This document shows, piece by piece, positions 52,399-61,527 of a stretch of DNA of 64,000 nt. This DNA is from Pedobacter riviphilus (lineage in GTDB: Bacteria; Bacteroidota; Bacteroidia; Sphingobacteriales; Sphingobacteriaceae): the NCBI RefSeq assembly GCF_014692875.1, contig NZ_CP061171.1:5270001-5334000 (forward strand), given 5' to 3'. A program made the translations under genes and the position numbers. Positions within the stretch are counted from its first letter, which is position 1. The number at the start of each line of letters is the position of its first letter. The notes beneath the pieces are model-generated. The model had not been told where the DNA came from. It was given only the letters and a program-made list of their open reading frames with translations, and did not search any database.

Positions 52399-55300
52399 TT
52401 AATGTGGACGGTTAACCGCTAGCTCATACTCTTCTTCTGTTTGTTCGCGATCAATGCCTTCCTCAAAAGGAGATTTGTTACTTATTTTCTCCTGTAAGGT
52501 TTGGAAAACAATGAATAAGGCGGGAATTACAAATACTCCGAATATCGTACCGATTAACATACCGCCTACAGCTCCAGTACCAATTGAGGTATTACCTGCT
52601 GCTCCAACACCTGATGACAACATTAATGGCAGTAAACCCAGGATAAAAGCAAAAGAGGTCATCAAGATCGGACGTAAACGGGCAGTTGCACCATCAATGG
52701 CCGCGTTAACAATGCTCATTCCCTTTCGTCGTCTGTCTACCGCGTACTCTACAATCAGAATGGCATTTTTTGCGAGCAAACCCACCAACATAATCAAGGT
52801 AATCTGTGTGTAAATGTTATTGTCTACACCAAATATTTTATCAAAGATAAATACGCCGGCCAAACCGATTGGCAATGAAAATAATACAGCTAATGGCAAT
52901 ATATAACTTTCGTACTGCGCCGAAAGAAGAAAGTATACGAAGATTACGCAAAGCAGGAAGATAAAAATCGTTTGACTGCCACTGCTTACTTCTTCACGCG
53001 ATAAACCCGAGAACTCATATCCGTAACCTGTTGGAAGGTGAATTGCGGCTTCTTCCTGAATGGCCTTAATGGCATCACCAGAACTAAAGCCTGCATTGGG
53101 GTTCCCAGTAACCGCAATTGAGGTATACAAGTTAAAACGTGAAATAGCCTGTGGTCCGTAAACTTTTTCTAAAGTAATAAACTCAGAAATAGGGGCCATT
53201 GTACCGCTCGAATTACGCACGTAAATGCTGGTTAAACTTTGTTGGTTGGCGCGGTACTTGGCATCTGCCTGATACATTACCCTGTACTGTTTACCAAATT
53301 TATTAAAGTTTGAGGCATAAACACCACCATAATAACCTTGTAAAACGCCCAATACATCGCTAACGGTTAGGCCAGCTTGTTTTACTTTTGCCACATTCAC
53401 ATCAATCTGATATTGTGGGAAATTCGGATTGAACGAGGTTGATGCATACTGAATTTCTGGACGTTTACTTAAAGCTCCTAAAAATGCATTACCCACTTCG
53501 TTGAATTTTTTAATGTCTCCACCGGTTTTATCCTGTAACTGGAATTCGAAACCACCACCAGTACCAAAACCCTGGATGGTTGGTGGAGCAAAGAAAATTA
53601 TCTTCGCACCTTTAATACTAGCTGCTTTTGCAAATAATTCGCCAATAATGGCTTTAACATCGCGTTTGCGTTTATCCCATGGTTTAAGCCTTGCGATAAC
53701 CATACCATAGGAACTACCCGAACCACTGATCAAACTTCGGCCAACAACCCTAAATGTAGCCTCTACTTCTGGTACCTTACTTACAATATCATTGATTTTT
53801 ACAATAATTTTATCGGTTTCTTCCTGTGAAGTAGAAGGTGGCAAAGAAATGTCAGAGAAAATCGTCCCTAAATCTTCGTTTGGTACAAAACCTTTAGGCG
53901 TCGTATTCATAATCCACACTAACACCACTGCGAAAACAGCGATTCCTAACCCTGCCAGCCATCTTTTTTTACCCAGGAAGCCAACAGAACGTTTATATTT
54001 TTGCGTTACAGCATCAAATGAAGTATTGAAAGCAGTATAAAAACGCTGTAAGAAATTTTTACTTTTTTCGTGATCTTCTGCGTGTGGTTTTAAGAACATC
54101 GCACACAGTGCCGGACTTAATGTTAAGGCGTTAATTGCTGATAAAATAATCGCGATAGCCAGTGTTAAACCGAATTGTTTATAAAATACACCAGATGAAC
54201 CTTGGATAAAACTTACCGGGATAAATACCGCTGCCATTACCAGTGTAATCGAAATAATCGCACCACTAATGTCGTCCATCGCATCTTTCGTCGCCTTTTT
54301 AGGGTCTTTGTAACCGGCATCGAGCTTGGCATGTACAGCCTCAACCACTACAATGGCATCATCTACCACAATACCGATGGCCAGTACCAATGCAAATAAG
54401 GTTAACAGGTTAATGGTAAAACCGAACAAACTCAGGAAGAAGAAGGTACCGATAATAGCCACCGGAACACTGATTGCCGGAATTAAAGTTGACCGGAAAT
54501 CCTGTAAAAAGATAAATACCACCAGGAACACCAAAATAAATGCTTCGATCAAGGTGTGGATTACCTTTTCGATTGAGGCATCCAGGAAGTTATTTACGTT
54601 AACAACCGTTTCGTAATGAATGCCTTTGGGGAAAGAAGTTGCTGCTTTATCTAAAGTTTTAATCGAATTTTCGATTACTTCTTTCGCATTCGAACCTGCT
54701 GTTTGACTAATGGCAATACCTAGGGCTGGTTTACCATTAAACTTTACATAGCTGGCATAACTTTGCGCACCAAGCTCTATTCTGGCCACATCTTTTAGGC
54801 GAAGAATTTGTCCGTTTGCATTTGCCTTAATAATAATGTTGCTAAACTCAGTTTCCGTTTTTAAACGGCCGCTGTATTTTAACGTGTATTGAAAAGCCTG
54901 ATTTCCCTGCTCGCCAAACTGACCTGGTGCAGCTTCGATGTTTTGCTCAGCAAGGGCTACGCTCACATCGTTTGGCACCAGGCCATAAACGGCCATTACT
55001 TCTGGCTTGAGCCAGATACGCATGGTATAATCTAAAGTACCAAATGCACTTGCATCACCCACACCACTAATCCGTTTAATTTCGGGTATGATGTTAATGT
55101 TGGCATAATTCTGTAAAAACTTCTGATCATATGATGGATCATCACTGTAAATAGCGAAAATAAGCAAATTACTCGCCTGTCTTTTTGCCGTGATTACACC
55201 CGATCTGGTTACCTCTGCGGGTAATAAACTGGTAGCCCTGGCTACACGGTTCTGCACGTTTACTGCTGCTAAATCGGCATTTGTGCCTAATTTAAAGTTG

Positions 55301-55575
55301 ACTGTAATGGTTGCAGTACCATCATTACTGGCGCTAGATGTCATGTAGGTCATGTCTTCCACACCATTTATCTGCTCTTCCAGCGGAACAACAACACTAC
55401 TCATTACCACATCGGCATTTGCCCCCTGGTACGAAGCCGATACCTGAACGGTTGGCGGTGCAATTTCGGGGTATTGCGAGATGGGTAAAGTTACGAGGCC
55501 TAATACACCTAATATTACAATTATAATGGATATAACTGTCGATAAAACGGGCCTATCTATAAATTTCTTAAACAT
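52399..55575 (-). CDS. RND efflux permease, HAE1 (AcrB) family
   Basis: 1058-residue proton-driven efflux pump of the inner membrane. N-terminus MFKKFIDRPVLSTVISIIIVILGVLGLVTLPISQYPEIAPPTVQVSASYQGA is standard. TM4 has LALVLAIGIVVDDAIVVVEAVHAKL, giving the two Asp of the proton relay. TM10-12 include QITLIMLVGLLAKNAILIVEYAVD and GATARLRPILMTSFAFILGLLPLM. The periplasmic pore and docking domains lie between. Length is normal. Together with its adaptor and outer-membrane channel it makes a tripartite drug/solvent efflux system; specificity is unknown. Confidence 0.96.
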   Translation of the reverse strand: MFKKFIDRPVLSTVISIIIVILGVLGLVTLPISQYPEIAPPTVQVSASYQGANADVVMSSVVVPLEEQINGVEDMTYMTSSASNDGTATITVNFKLGTNADLAAVNVQNRVARATSLLPAEVTRSGVITAKRQASNLLIFAIYSDDPSYDQKFLQNYANINIIPEIKRISGVGDASAFGTLDYTMRIWLKPEVMAVYGLVPNDVSVALAEQNIEAAPGQFGEQGNQAFQYTLKYSGRLKTETEFSNIIIKANANGQILRLKDVARIELGAQSYASYVKFNGKPALGIAISQTAGSNAKEVIENSIKTLDKAATSFPKGIHYETVVNVNNFLDASIEKVIHTLIEAFILVFLVVFIFLQDFRSTLIPAISVPVAIIGTFFFLSLFGFTINLLTLFALVLAIGIVVDDAIVVVEAVHAKLDAGYKDPKKATKDAMDDISGAIISITLVMAAVFIPVSFIQGSSGVFYKQFGLTLAIAIILSAINALTLSPALCAMFLKPHAEDHEKSKNFLQRFYTAFNTSFDAVTQKYKRSVGFLGKKRWLAGLGIAVFAVVLVWIMNTTPKGFVPNEDLGTIFSDISLPPSTSQEETDKIIVKINDIVSKVPEVEATFRVVGRSLISGSGSSYGMVIARLKPWDKRKRDVKAIIGELFAKAASIKGAKIIFFAPPTIQGFGTGGGFEFQLQDKTGGDIKKFNEVGNAFLGALSKRPEIQYASTSFNPNFPQYQIDVNVAKVKQAGLTVSDVLGVLQGYYGGVYASNFNKFGKQYRVMYQADAKYRANQQSLTSIYVRNSSGTMAPISEFITLEKVYGPQAISRFNLYTSIAVTGNPNAGFSSGDAIKAIQEEAAIHLPTGYGYEFSGLSREEVSSGSQTIFIFLLCVIFVYFLLSAQYESYILPLAVLFSLPIGLAGVFIFDKIFGVDNNIYTQITLIMLVGLLAKNAILIVEYAVDRRRKGMSIVNAAIDGATARLRPILMTSFAFILGLLPLMLSSGVGAAGNTSIGTGAVGGMLIGTIFGVFVIPALFIVFQTLQEKISNKSPFEEGIDREQTEEEYELAVNRPH

Positions 55576-55623
55576 AATTAATATTGATTACACTGCTAGA
55601 GTGTGATTTCACTGACTATATTG

Positions 55624-56793
55624 TTATTTTTTTATTTCAGCATAAACTGAATCGGTGTTTTTTACTTCAGGTTTAATTTTAGTCCCGTCTTTTAAAGATT
55701 GAAAGCCTTCTAAAATAACTTTATCGCCTACTTTAAGCCCTTTGGTAACTACGTAGAAATTACCTTTGGCCAATTCCATCACCTCAATTTGAGTATTAAT
55801 CACCTTGGCCGAATCACCTAAAATGTAAACGAATTTTTTACCCTGTAAATCGATCGTCGATTTTTGAGGGATCAGAATTGCATTTTCAACATGTTGAGGA
55901 ATTCTAACGGATGCACTTGCACCATTTTTTAATAAGAAAGCCGGATTAGGGAATGTTGCCCTTAAACTTGCCGAACCAGTACTGGTGTTAATCTGTCCGT
56001 TGATGGATTCGATTTTGCCGTTTTGTGCATAGATTGTTCCATCGGCAAGAACTAAACTTACCGGAGGAATGTTTTTCATTTGCTGTGCAAGTGTGTTGCC
56101 TTTGTAGGTGTTAGAAAAATCTAAAAGCTGCTTCTCGTTTAAAGAAAAATATGCATAAACCTTAGAAGTGTTAGAAACAGTAGTTAATGGTTGTGTGCTG
56201 CTACTGCTCACTAAACTTCCATTTCTGAAAGGGATACTGCCAACAACACCATCAACTGGGCTTTTAACCGAAGTATACCCCAAATTAACCTGTGCATTTA
56301 CCAATTCGGCTTTTGCCTGTGCCAATGCCGCTTTTCTGCTTTGGAGTGTTAATTGAGCAGCATCAAGATCATACTTGCTGATGATGTCTTTTTCTACCAA
56401 AGGCCTGGTTTTATTTACTGTTAACTGGGCTGCATTAACATCTGCTTCTGCACTGCTAATGGCAGCTCTTGCTGTGCGTACCTGCTGTTCGTACTGTGGT
56501 GCATTAATGGTAAAAAGTAACTGACCTTTTTTAACTACCGCACCTTCATCCACTAATATTTTTTCGATAAAACCATCAACTTTCGGACGGATATCGATGT
56601 TTTGAATACCCTCAATTGTTGCTGGATAATCAGAATCTAAGGTTGTGTTTTGTGTGTTTACTGTAAATACAGGGTAAGCCTGTGGACCGGCTGCTGCTGC
56701 AGCGGCAGCTTTTTTAGCTGCATCGTTATTTCCGCAGGATGCCAAAAGCATACCAATGCTCATGCTAAAAAAGAGAGTTGTTACTTTTCTCAT
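55624..56793 (-). CDS. RND efflux periplasmic adaptor (membrane fusion protein)
   Basis: 389 residues from ATG 56793, where a lipoprotein signal begins (RKVTTLFFSMSIGMLLASC, Cys20). The frame is open for another 44 codons upstream to an ATG at 56925, but that stretch lacks any signal-like sequence and runs over the promoter region, so I reject that start. Adaptor features: biotinyl-lipoyl half motifs (IDIRPKVDGFIEKILVDEGAVVKKGQLLFTIN and LGYTSVKSPVDGVVGSIPFRNGSLV) around a helical hairpin (AAISSAEADVNAAQLTVNKTRPLVEKDIISKYDLDAAQLTLQ). A beta-barrel and membrane-proximal domain follow. First gene of the operon, 48 bases before the permease. Confidence 0.94.
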   Translation of the reverse strand: MRKVTTLFFSMSIGMLLASCGNNDAAKKAAAAAAAGPQAYPVFTVNTQNTTLDSDYPATIEGIQNIDIRPKVDGFIEKILVDEGAVVKKGQLLFTINAPQYEQQVRTARAAISSAEADVNAAQLTVNKTRPLVEKDIISKYDLDAAQLTLQSRKAALAQAKAELVNAQVNLGYTSVKSPVDGVVGSIPFRNGSLVSSSSTQPLTTVSNTSKVYAYFSLNEKQLLDFSNTYKGNTLAQQMKNIPPVSLVLADGTIYAQNGKIESINGQINTSTGSASLRATFPNPAFLLKNGASASVRIPQHVENAILIPQKSTIDLQGKKFVYILGDSAKVINTQIEVMELAKGNFYVVTKGLKVGDKVILEGFQSLKDGTKIKPEVKNTDSVYAEIKK

Positions 56794-56879
56794 GGGTATT
56801 TTTGTGTGTTTAAATTTAAATTCCGGAATTAAGGGCGTTATCGAAATATTAGGACTTCGATTATTCGCCGATAAGTGCC

Positions 56880-56887
56880 CAAAAATA
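56880..56887 (-). promoter_or_regulatory. putative -7 promoter box of the efflux operon
   Basis: Minus-strand TATTTTTG matches TAnnTTTG, 87 bases before the adaptor ATG at 56793. No standard -33. The nearby palindrome at 56928-56943 is about 40 bases further upstream. Confidence 0.38.
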
Positions 56888-56927
56888 GAGCCTAAAAAAA
56901 AATAAATCTGTCCGAATTCTGTCATTT

Positions 56928-56943
56928 AATCAATCGATTGATT
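56928..56943. promoter_or_regulatory. 16-bp perfect palindrome, candidate TetR-type operator
   Basis: AATCAATCGATTGATT is a perfect inverted repeat without spacer, in the 416-base gap between dapF and the efflux operon. It lies 135 bases before the adaptor start and close to the putative promoter. TetR-family repressors of RND pumps commonly bind such sites, but no regulator gene is adjacent here. The rest of the gap holds the putative -7 box at 56880 and the hairpin repeat at 57166; I see no other gene. Confidence 0.5.
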
Positions 56944-57165
56944 TATTTTGCGATTAAAAACATGTCGAACTTCCTTTAAAATGCTGTTATATATTGTATT
57001 ATCGTATTTTTTGGCATGAAAAACAGTGTGTAAATATCTTGCGACAGATGTTAAAAGCTGTTAAATTCAAAGGAAATATACGATTTTATTGGAATAAATG
57101 TGGAGTATTTGAGGCAACAAATACATTGATGGTGTTTGTTTTACACGAGATATTCAGGGAGCGTT

Positions 57166-57198
57166 AAACCTATCAGGTTTTTAAAACCTGATAGGTTT
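57166..57198. repeat. 33-base perfect hairpin, AACCT-AGGTTTT family (copy 3)
   Basis: AAACCTATCAGGTTTT and AAAACCTGATAGGTTT, 16 bases each, pair perfectly with one T between. It lies 12 bases after the dapF stop on the minus strand and may act as its terminator. Same design as 34807-34839 and 36096-36128. Confidence 0.78.
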
Positions 57199-57209
57199 GA
57201 GAAAGAAAA

Positions 57210-57992
57210 CTATTCCACTTCTCCCTCAAAAACCAATTTGGCCGGGCCACATAAAAAAACATTGGTAAATGCCTTACCATCGTAATCGAATTCTATTTTA
57301 ATATCGCCACCCAAAACTTTAATGGCTGTTTTAACATGGCCAGTTTGGTTTTTATGTTTTGCCATGGCCATGGCTACTGCTGTTACTCCGGTGCCACAGG
57401 CATAAGTTTCATCTTCAACACCGCGCTCGTAGGTGCGCACAAATAAATGGTCGCCTTTATCTTCAACAAAGTTTACGTTTATGCCTTTTTCTGCATAAGT
57501 TCCATTATAACGAATGTTTTTTCCTTCGGTAAAAACATCAAAGTCTTTTAAATCGCTTTGTAAAGCAACATAATGCGGCGAGCCGGTGTTTAATACATAA
57601 GCATCGCCATCTTTGGTAATGGTATCTACATCAATCATTTGTAAATCAACCCATTCGCCATTCTCTGAAATTCTGGCATAATGTGGTCCATCTACTGCCA
57701 AAAAGTTTGTTTCGCGGTCGATAATTCCAAGCTGTTTGGCAAAGGCAACAATACATCTGCCGCCATTTCCGCACATGCTACCCAGCTTACCATCTGCGTT
57801 AAAATAGTGCATCTCAAAATCATAATCCTCGTGTTTGGTAATAAACATTAATCCATCGGCACCAATGCCAAATCTTCTATGGCATAGTTGTTCAACTAAT
57901 TGATTGTCAATATTTTTCAACGGACTCATGGTGTGGTCTATTAAAATAAAATCGTTGCCTGCGCCTTGGTATTTAAAGAAATTAATTTTCAT
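57210..57992 (-). CDS. dapF: diaminopimelate epimerase
   Basis: 260-residue cofactor-independent epimerase converting LL- to meso-diaminopimelate for lysine and peptidoglycan synthesis. The two catalytic cysteines are present: Cys74 in SMCGNGGRCIVAFA and Cys199 in ETYACGTGVTAVAMA. The N-terminus INFFKYQGAGNDFILIDH is standard. Length is normal (about 260-275). Single gene; a hairpin repeat follows its stop. Confidence 0.97.
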   Translation of the reverse strand: MKINFFKYQGAGNDFILIDHTMSPLKNIDNQLVEQLCHRRFGIGADGLMFITKHEDYDFEMHYFNADGKLGSMCGNGGRCIVAFAKQLGIIDRETNFLAVDGPHYARISENGEWVDLQMIDVDTITKDGDAYVLNTGSPHYVALQSDLKDFDVFTEGKNIRYNGTYAEKGINVNFVEDKGDHLFVRTYERGVEDETYACGTGVTAVAMAMAKHKNQTGHVKTAIKVLGGDIKIEFDYDGKAFTNVFLCGPAKLVFEGEVE

Positions 57993-58307
57993 GAAAGCTT
58001 CATTTTTTAATGCAATATTTGAGTTGCAAAAGGTAATTCGGGGTTTGTGTTTTTTAATTTAACATTTTTTAACACAAAACTAAGTGCTTTGAGGATACAA
58101 ATATCGTTTATATGGTATTAAATTTGAATAAACTTACGAAAGAAAATTTGAGCAGATAAAAACTGCCTGAGCATTCTGCTTAAATCAAAGTGAAAATGCT
58201 CTCGCAAATAATAACATTTAACAAATGAATATTATAAGCTAACCAAACAATTAGCTAGCAAATCAGCTTATAATAAATCATGGCTTTAAAAAACACAATA
58301 TAGAAAC
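57993..58307. other. 315-base divergent non-coding region between dapF and the HtrA gene
   Basis: It must hold both promoters. A TAAATTTG at 58119-58126 matches the -7 consensus on the plus strand, 182 bases before the protease ATG, with a TTTG 27 bases upstream of it; spacing is long. No gene-like frame, terminator or palindrome stands out. Confidence 0.4.
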
Positions 58308-59858
58308 ATGAAAAAAATATTAGGAATTACCGTGTTGGCCGCTTTTATAGGTGGGGCGGCAGCAATTGGAGGTTACAAACTATTTGAGCGTAACCAAACT
58401 GGCAGTACGATTACTGAAAAGCAGAACTTATACTTTGCCAATAATCCACTTAAGGTATCATCAGCAGGAACAGCAGATTTTACGCAGGCTGCAGCAGCAG
58501 TTGCACCTGGAGTGGTTCACATTAAAACTACATATGCGGCACAAAGCGGCGGTGGTAGAAGTTCTTCTCCGTTTGATATGATGGAAGATTTCTTTGGTGG
58601 CGGTGGCCGTCAGATGCAGCGTCAGCCTAGAGCAGCATCGGGTTCTGGTGTAATTATAAGTCAGGATGGTTATATCGTAACCAATAACCACGTGGTAGAA
58701 AATGCAGAGAAGGTAGAGGTGGTTTTAACAGACAGACGTAAAGTAGAGGCAAAAGTAATTGGCCGCGATCCAAATACCGATTTAGCATTAATTAAAGTAA
58801 ATGCAACTGGTTTACCGGTAGTAAAAATGGGTAATTCGGATAATGTGCAGGTTGGAGAGTGGGTTTTAGCAGTTGGTTTCCCATTAGATTTAAATACAAC
58901 AGTAACAGCTGGTATTGTAAGTGCAAAAAACCGTAGTATTGGTATTATTGGTCGCGAGCAACAAGGCAATGAAATTACAGAAGAGGAATATCGCGAATAC
59001 CAACGTACTGGTAAAAGACCAGATCGTCCGGCCAATACCAGTATCGAATCGTTTATCCAAACCGATGCTGCTATTAATCCTGGTAACAGCGGCGGTGCTC
59101 TTGTAAATGCAAGCGGCGAATTGGTAGGTATTAACTCGGCAATAGCATCGCAGAGTGGATACAATCAAGGTTATGGATTTGCAATTCCGGTTAACCTGGC
59201 CCGTAAAATTGTAGATGATTTTATGAAATATGGTTCGGTTAAACGTGGTTACATTGGTGTTAACTTTGTACCATTAAGCGGTGAGGAAAAACCAGAAGGA
59301 ATTAAAACCAACGAGATAAGTGGTTTGTATGTGAATGATGTGGTTGCTGGTGGCGGTGCTGCTGCTGCGGGTATTAAATCAGGCGACGTAATTAAAAAAG
59401 TTGACGGAGTAGTGATCAACGATTCGCCTGATCTTCAGGAAAGAGTTGGCCGTTTAAATCCAGGTGATAAAGTTAAATTAACCGTGTTGAGAGATGGGGC
59501 ACTTAAAGATTACACCGTAACTTTAAAAGGAGAGGCTAGCGTAGGCCTTACAGCCAAAAATGCTACAGGTAAAGGTGTAGAAGTTTCGAAACTGGGTGCA
59601 ACTTTTGCTCCGGCAACTCAGGCTCAGAAATCGAAATACGGTATCAATAGTGGAGTGGTGGTAACATCTGTTACTACAGGCAAGGCTTTTGATAATATCG
59701 GTGTTGAAAAAGGTTTAATTATTACTAAAGTTAACGGACAACCTGTAAATTCTGTAGCTGATGTACAAAAAGCATTACCTTTAGGCAGAAACAACATGGT
59801 GAGTATTTCTGGAGTTGGCGAGCAAGGTTCGTATAACTATAGTTTCCCTGCACAGTAA
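58308..59858 (+). CDS. HtrA/DegP-type periplasmic serine protease
   Basis: 516-residue trypsin-like protease with an N-terminal membrane anchor or signal helix (ILGITVLAAFIGGAAAIGG). The catalytic triad is complete: His128 in TNNHVVENA, Asp158 in DPNTDLALIK and Ser261 in INPGNSGGALVN. Two PDZ domains follow (~305-400 and ~420-510). A Gly-rich region (SGGGRSS...FFGGGGRQMQRQPR, 80-108) forms the LA-loop position. An extra charged stretch (QGNEITEEEYREYQRTGKRPDRP, ~219-241) sits just before the SFIQTDAAINPGNSGG block. It degrades or refolds misfolded envelope proteins. Single gene, bounded by a strong terminator. Confidence 0.95.
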   Translation: MKKILGITVLAAFIGGAAAIGGYKLFERNQTGSTITEKQNLYFANNPLKVSSAGTADFTQAAAAVAPGVVHIKTTYAAQSGGGRSSSPFDMMEDFFGGGGRQMQRQPRAASGSGVIISQDGYIVTNNHVVENAEKVEVVLTDRRKVEAKVIGRDPNTDLALIKVNATGLPVVKMGNSDNVQVGEWVLAVGFPLDLNTTVTAGIVSAKNRSIGIIGREQQGNEITEEEYREYQRTGKRPDRPANTSIESFIQTDAAINPGNSGGALVNASGELVGINSAIASQSGYNQGYGFAIPVNLARKIVDDFMKYGSVKRGYIGVNFVPLSGEEKPEGIKTNEISGLYVNDVVAGGGAAAAGIKSGDVIKKVDGVVINDSPDLQERVGRLNPGDKVKLTVLRDGALKDYTVTLKGEASVGLTAKNATGKGVEVSKLGATFAPATQAQKSKYGINSGVVVTSVTTGKAFDNIGVEKGLIITKVNGQPVNSVADVQKALPLGRNNMVSISGVGEQGSYNYSFPAQ

Positions 59859-59878
59859 TTAATTGTAATAAATAGTTT

Positions 59879-59914
59879 AAAAGGCTTCCCGAGTTTAACT
59901 TGGGAAGCCTTTTT
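59879..59914 (+). terminator. bidirectional terminator between the HtrA gene and the Cys-rich gene
   Basis: AAAAGGCTTCCCgAGT and ACTTGGGAAGCCTTTT pair almost perfectly, closing a short loop, with a T-run after and an A-run before. It serves the convergent genes ending at 59858 and 59918. Confidence 0.88.
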
Positions 59915-59917
59915 ATT

Positions 59918-60262
59918 TTAGTCTTGGTTGATAGGTTCGTGGTTGGCATGACAAGCATCTGCACATTCTTCGCAGGCCACCGCACATTGTCTGCAGTGTT
60001 CATGATCATGTTTGCCACACTCGGCCGCACAAAGCCCGCATATTTCTTCACAGAGCAATAAATATTGATGGCCAATAATTGAATCTCTTTGCAATAACCT
60101 GGCTGCCTGGGTACAGATATCTGCGCAATCCCTATCTAGTTTAATGCAGTCAATCATCATGTTGATGTCTTCTTCTTTTAAGCATGACGATGCACAATGT
60201 TCGCAAGCTAACGCGCAATCTAGTAAAGTTTGGATTAAACCATGGTTGTTCCTCGTTTCCAT
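59918..60262 (-). CDS. four-helix-bundle copper-binding-type Cys-rich protein
   Basis: 114 residues with 16 cysteines arranged mainly as CxxxC and CxxC along predicted helices: LDCALACEHCASSC, MIDCIKLDRDCADICTQA, LLCEEICGLCAAECGKHDHEHCRQC and ACEECADAC. The pattern matches the DUF326/Csp-type four-helix bundles, in which cysteines line the core and bind many Cu(I) ions. Several His residues (HDHEH, NHEP) lie near the C-terminus. There is no signal peptide, so it would be cytosolic, as for Csp3. Copper storage or buffering is inferred from the family pattern. Single gene; no copper regulator or exporter is adjacent. Confidence 0.85.
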   Translation of the reverse strand: METRNNHGLIQTLLDCALACEHCASSCLKEEDINMMIDCIKLDRDCADICTQAARLLQRDSIIGHQYLLLCEEICGLCAAECGKHDHEHCRQCAVACEECADACHANHEPINQD

Positions 60263-60527
60263 ATCGTAAAAGTTTTGGTTATACCTGTTTTGTATATTAA
60301 TAACCTGTTGGAAATTAAACTGTTTTAAAAAAATGAGATTTCGAAATGTTAAAATATCTTAAATAAGGAGCTGTTCAGCCAAATCTTCGTACTCAAACCA
60401 ATATTCATCCGTTTTTCATAATCAAGACTTAGTTTCGCTATTTATCGATTGATAATCAGTCTTTACTGATACTTTGTAATTATTTTTTTATTGTTCCATA
60501 TTAGAATCAGAACAAAAACCGAATATT

Positions 60528-61031
60528 ATGGCTTTAGCTAGTATTAACCTCAGTGTAAAACAATATTTCAATTTCATGTGCAGAACTGATTTTGAAAGAC
60601 GGATCTTTCATGATACTTATAAAGAATTTCAAAAAAGATCAAAAATATATAGCTTGGATCAACACCTGCATACCTTTTCTCAGATGCAACAAGCCAACGA
60701 AAAGGCAAACACGCTAAATCAAAAACTTCAATATTCAGTAATGAATAGTATTGCTGCCTTAGCACAGAAAATGCCTGTTCTAAATGATCTTGAGGATCGT
60801 CCGATTCTTTTCGATTGGGCCGAATTACATATTTATGATTCAGACCTGTTAAATAAGGCAGCGCATGTGGTTTCGATCACCTATACCAGTCCGAAATTAA
60901 TTTTACACGAAATAGTTGGTGATTTATTAATCTTAAGCTATAATGGCAAAGAACACGAAACATTGGTAGTAAAAATTACCGAAAATCTGATAGTAAATTA
61001 TGAGCAGCACGAAAGCCTGGTTTATAGCTAA
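60528..61031 (+). CDS. unrecognised soluble protein, 167 residues
   Basis: No family recognised. It has no signal peptide or membrane helix. The first ~75 residues look helical and charged (FERRIFHDTYKEFQKRSKIYSLDQHLHTFSQMQQANEKANTLNQKL). The rest is more strand-like (AELHIYDSDLL, AAHVVSITYTSPKLILHEIVGDLLILSYNGKEHETLVVKITENLIVNY). The start ATG follows a 265-base A/T-rich gap in which I see no clear promoter. The frame is clean and codon use is like its neighbours, so I regard it as a real gene. Confidence 0.72.
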   Translation: MALASINLSVKQYFNFMCRTDFERRIFHDTYKEFQKRSKIYSLDQHLHTFSQMQQANEKANTLNQKLQYSVMNSIAALAQKMPVLNDLEDRPILFDWAELHIYDSDLLNKAAHVVSITYTSPKLILHEIVGDLLILSYNGKEHETLVVKITENLIVNYEQHESLVYS

Positions 61032-61260
61032 ATTTAAATCCCGATAGCCAGTATCGATTGCGATAGCAATTTATAGGTTGGGTTGGTCTTTGCTTTTTTC
61101 AGGTAGAAAAGCGGAGGCATAGGCCTGTTTTGAACGTGCCTTATTGATAAAACCAGGCAATATATGGAGTGGTGATGGATTAAATCAGGCCGCCAAATGA
61201 GGCTTAAAGGGCAAATTATCAATATATTTAGCAATTATTTATATAATAAAAAATAAAAAA

Positions 61261-61290
61261 TTGATTTATAGGGATTTAACTCTATCTTTG
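61261..61290 (+). promoter_or_regulatory. promoter of the cold-shock gene
   Basis: TTG (61261-61263), 19-base spacer, TATCTTTG (61283-61290): full consensus match, giving a leader of roughly 15-20 bases before the ATG at 61313. Confidence 0.68.
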
Positions 61291-61312
61291 GTGCAAATTA
61301 AAATACAATATA

Positions 61313-61504
61313 ATGCAACAAGGAACAGTAAAATTTTTTAATGAAACTAAAGGTTTCGGATTTATCACTCCATCTAATGGCGATGCCGAAATTTTTGTTC
61401 ATGCTTCAGGCTTAATCGATAACATTCGCGAGAATGATACCGTAAACTACGATGTAGAAGAAGGTAGAAAAGGCCTAAACGCGGTAAATGTTAAAGTAGC
61501 TTAA
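61313..61504 (+). CDS. cold-shock domain protein
   Basis: 63-residue single-domain OB-fold RNA chaperone. Both RNA-binding motifs are present: RNP1 KGFGFIT (residues ~14-20) and RNP2-like EIFVHAS. It begins MQQGTVKFFNETKG and ends KGLNAVNVKVA, the usual Csp frame. The leader is short, so it lacks the long thermosensing 5' UTR of E. coli cspA and may be expressed constitutively. It has its own promoter and terminator. Confidence 0.96.
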   Translation: MQQGTVKFFNETKGFGFITPSNGDAEIFVHASGLIDNIRENDTVNYDVEEGRKGLNAVNVKVA

Positions 61505-61527
61505 GAAAACTCAAACACATAAATCGT

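Noticed and set aside
56794-56925. Longer N-terminus for the efflux adaptor
   Set aside because: It would bury the lipoprotein signal 44 residues inside the protein; it also overlaps the probable promoter.
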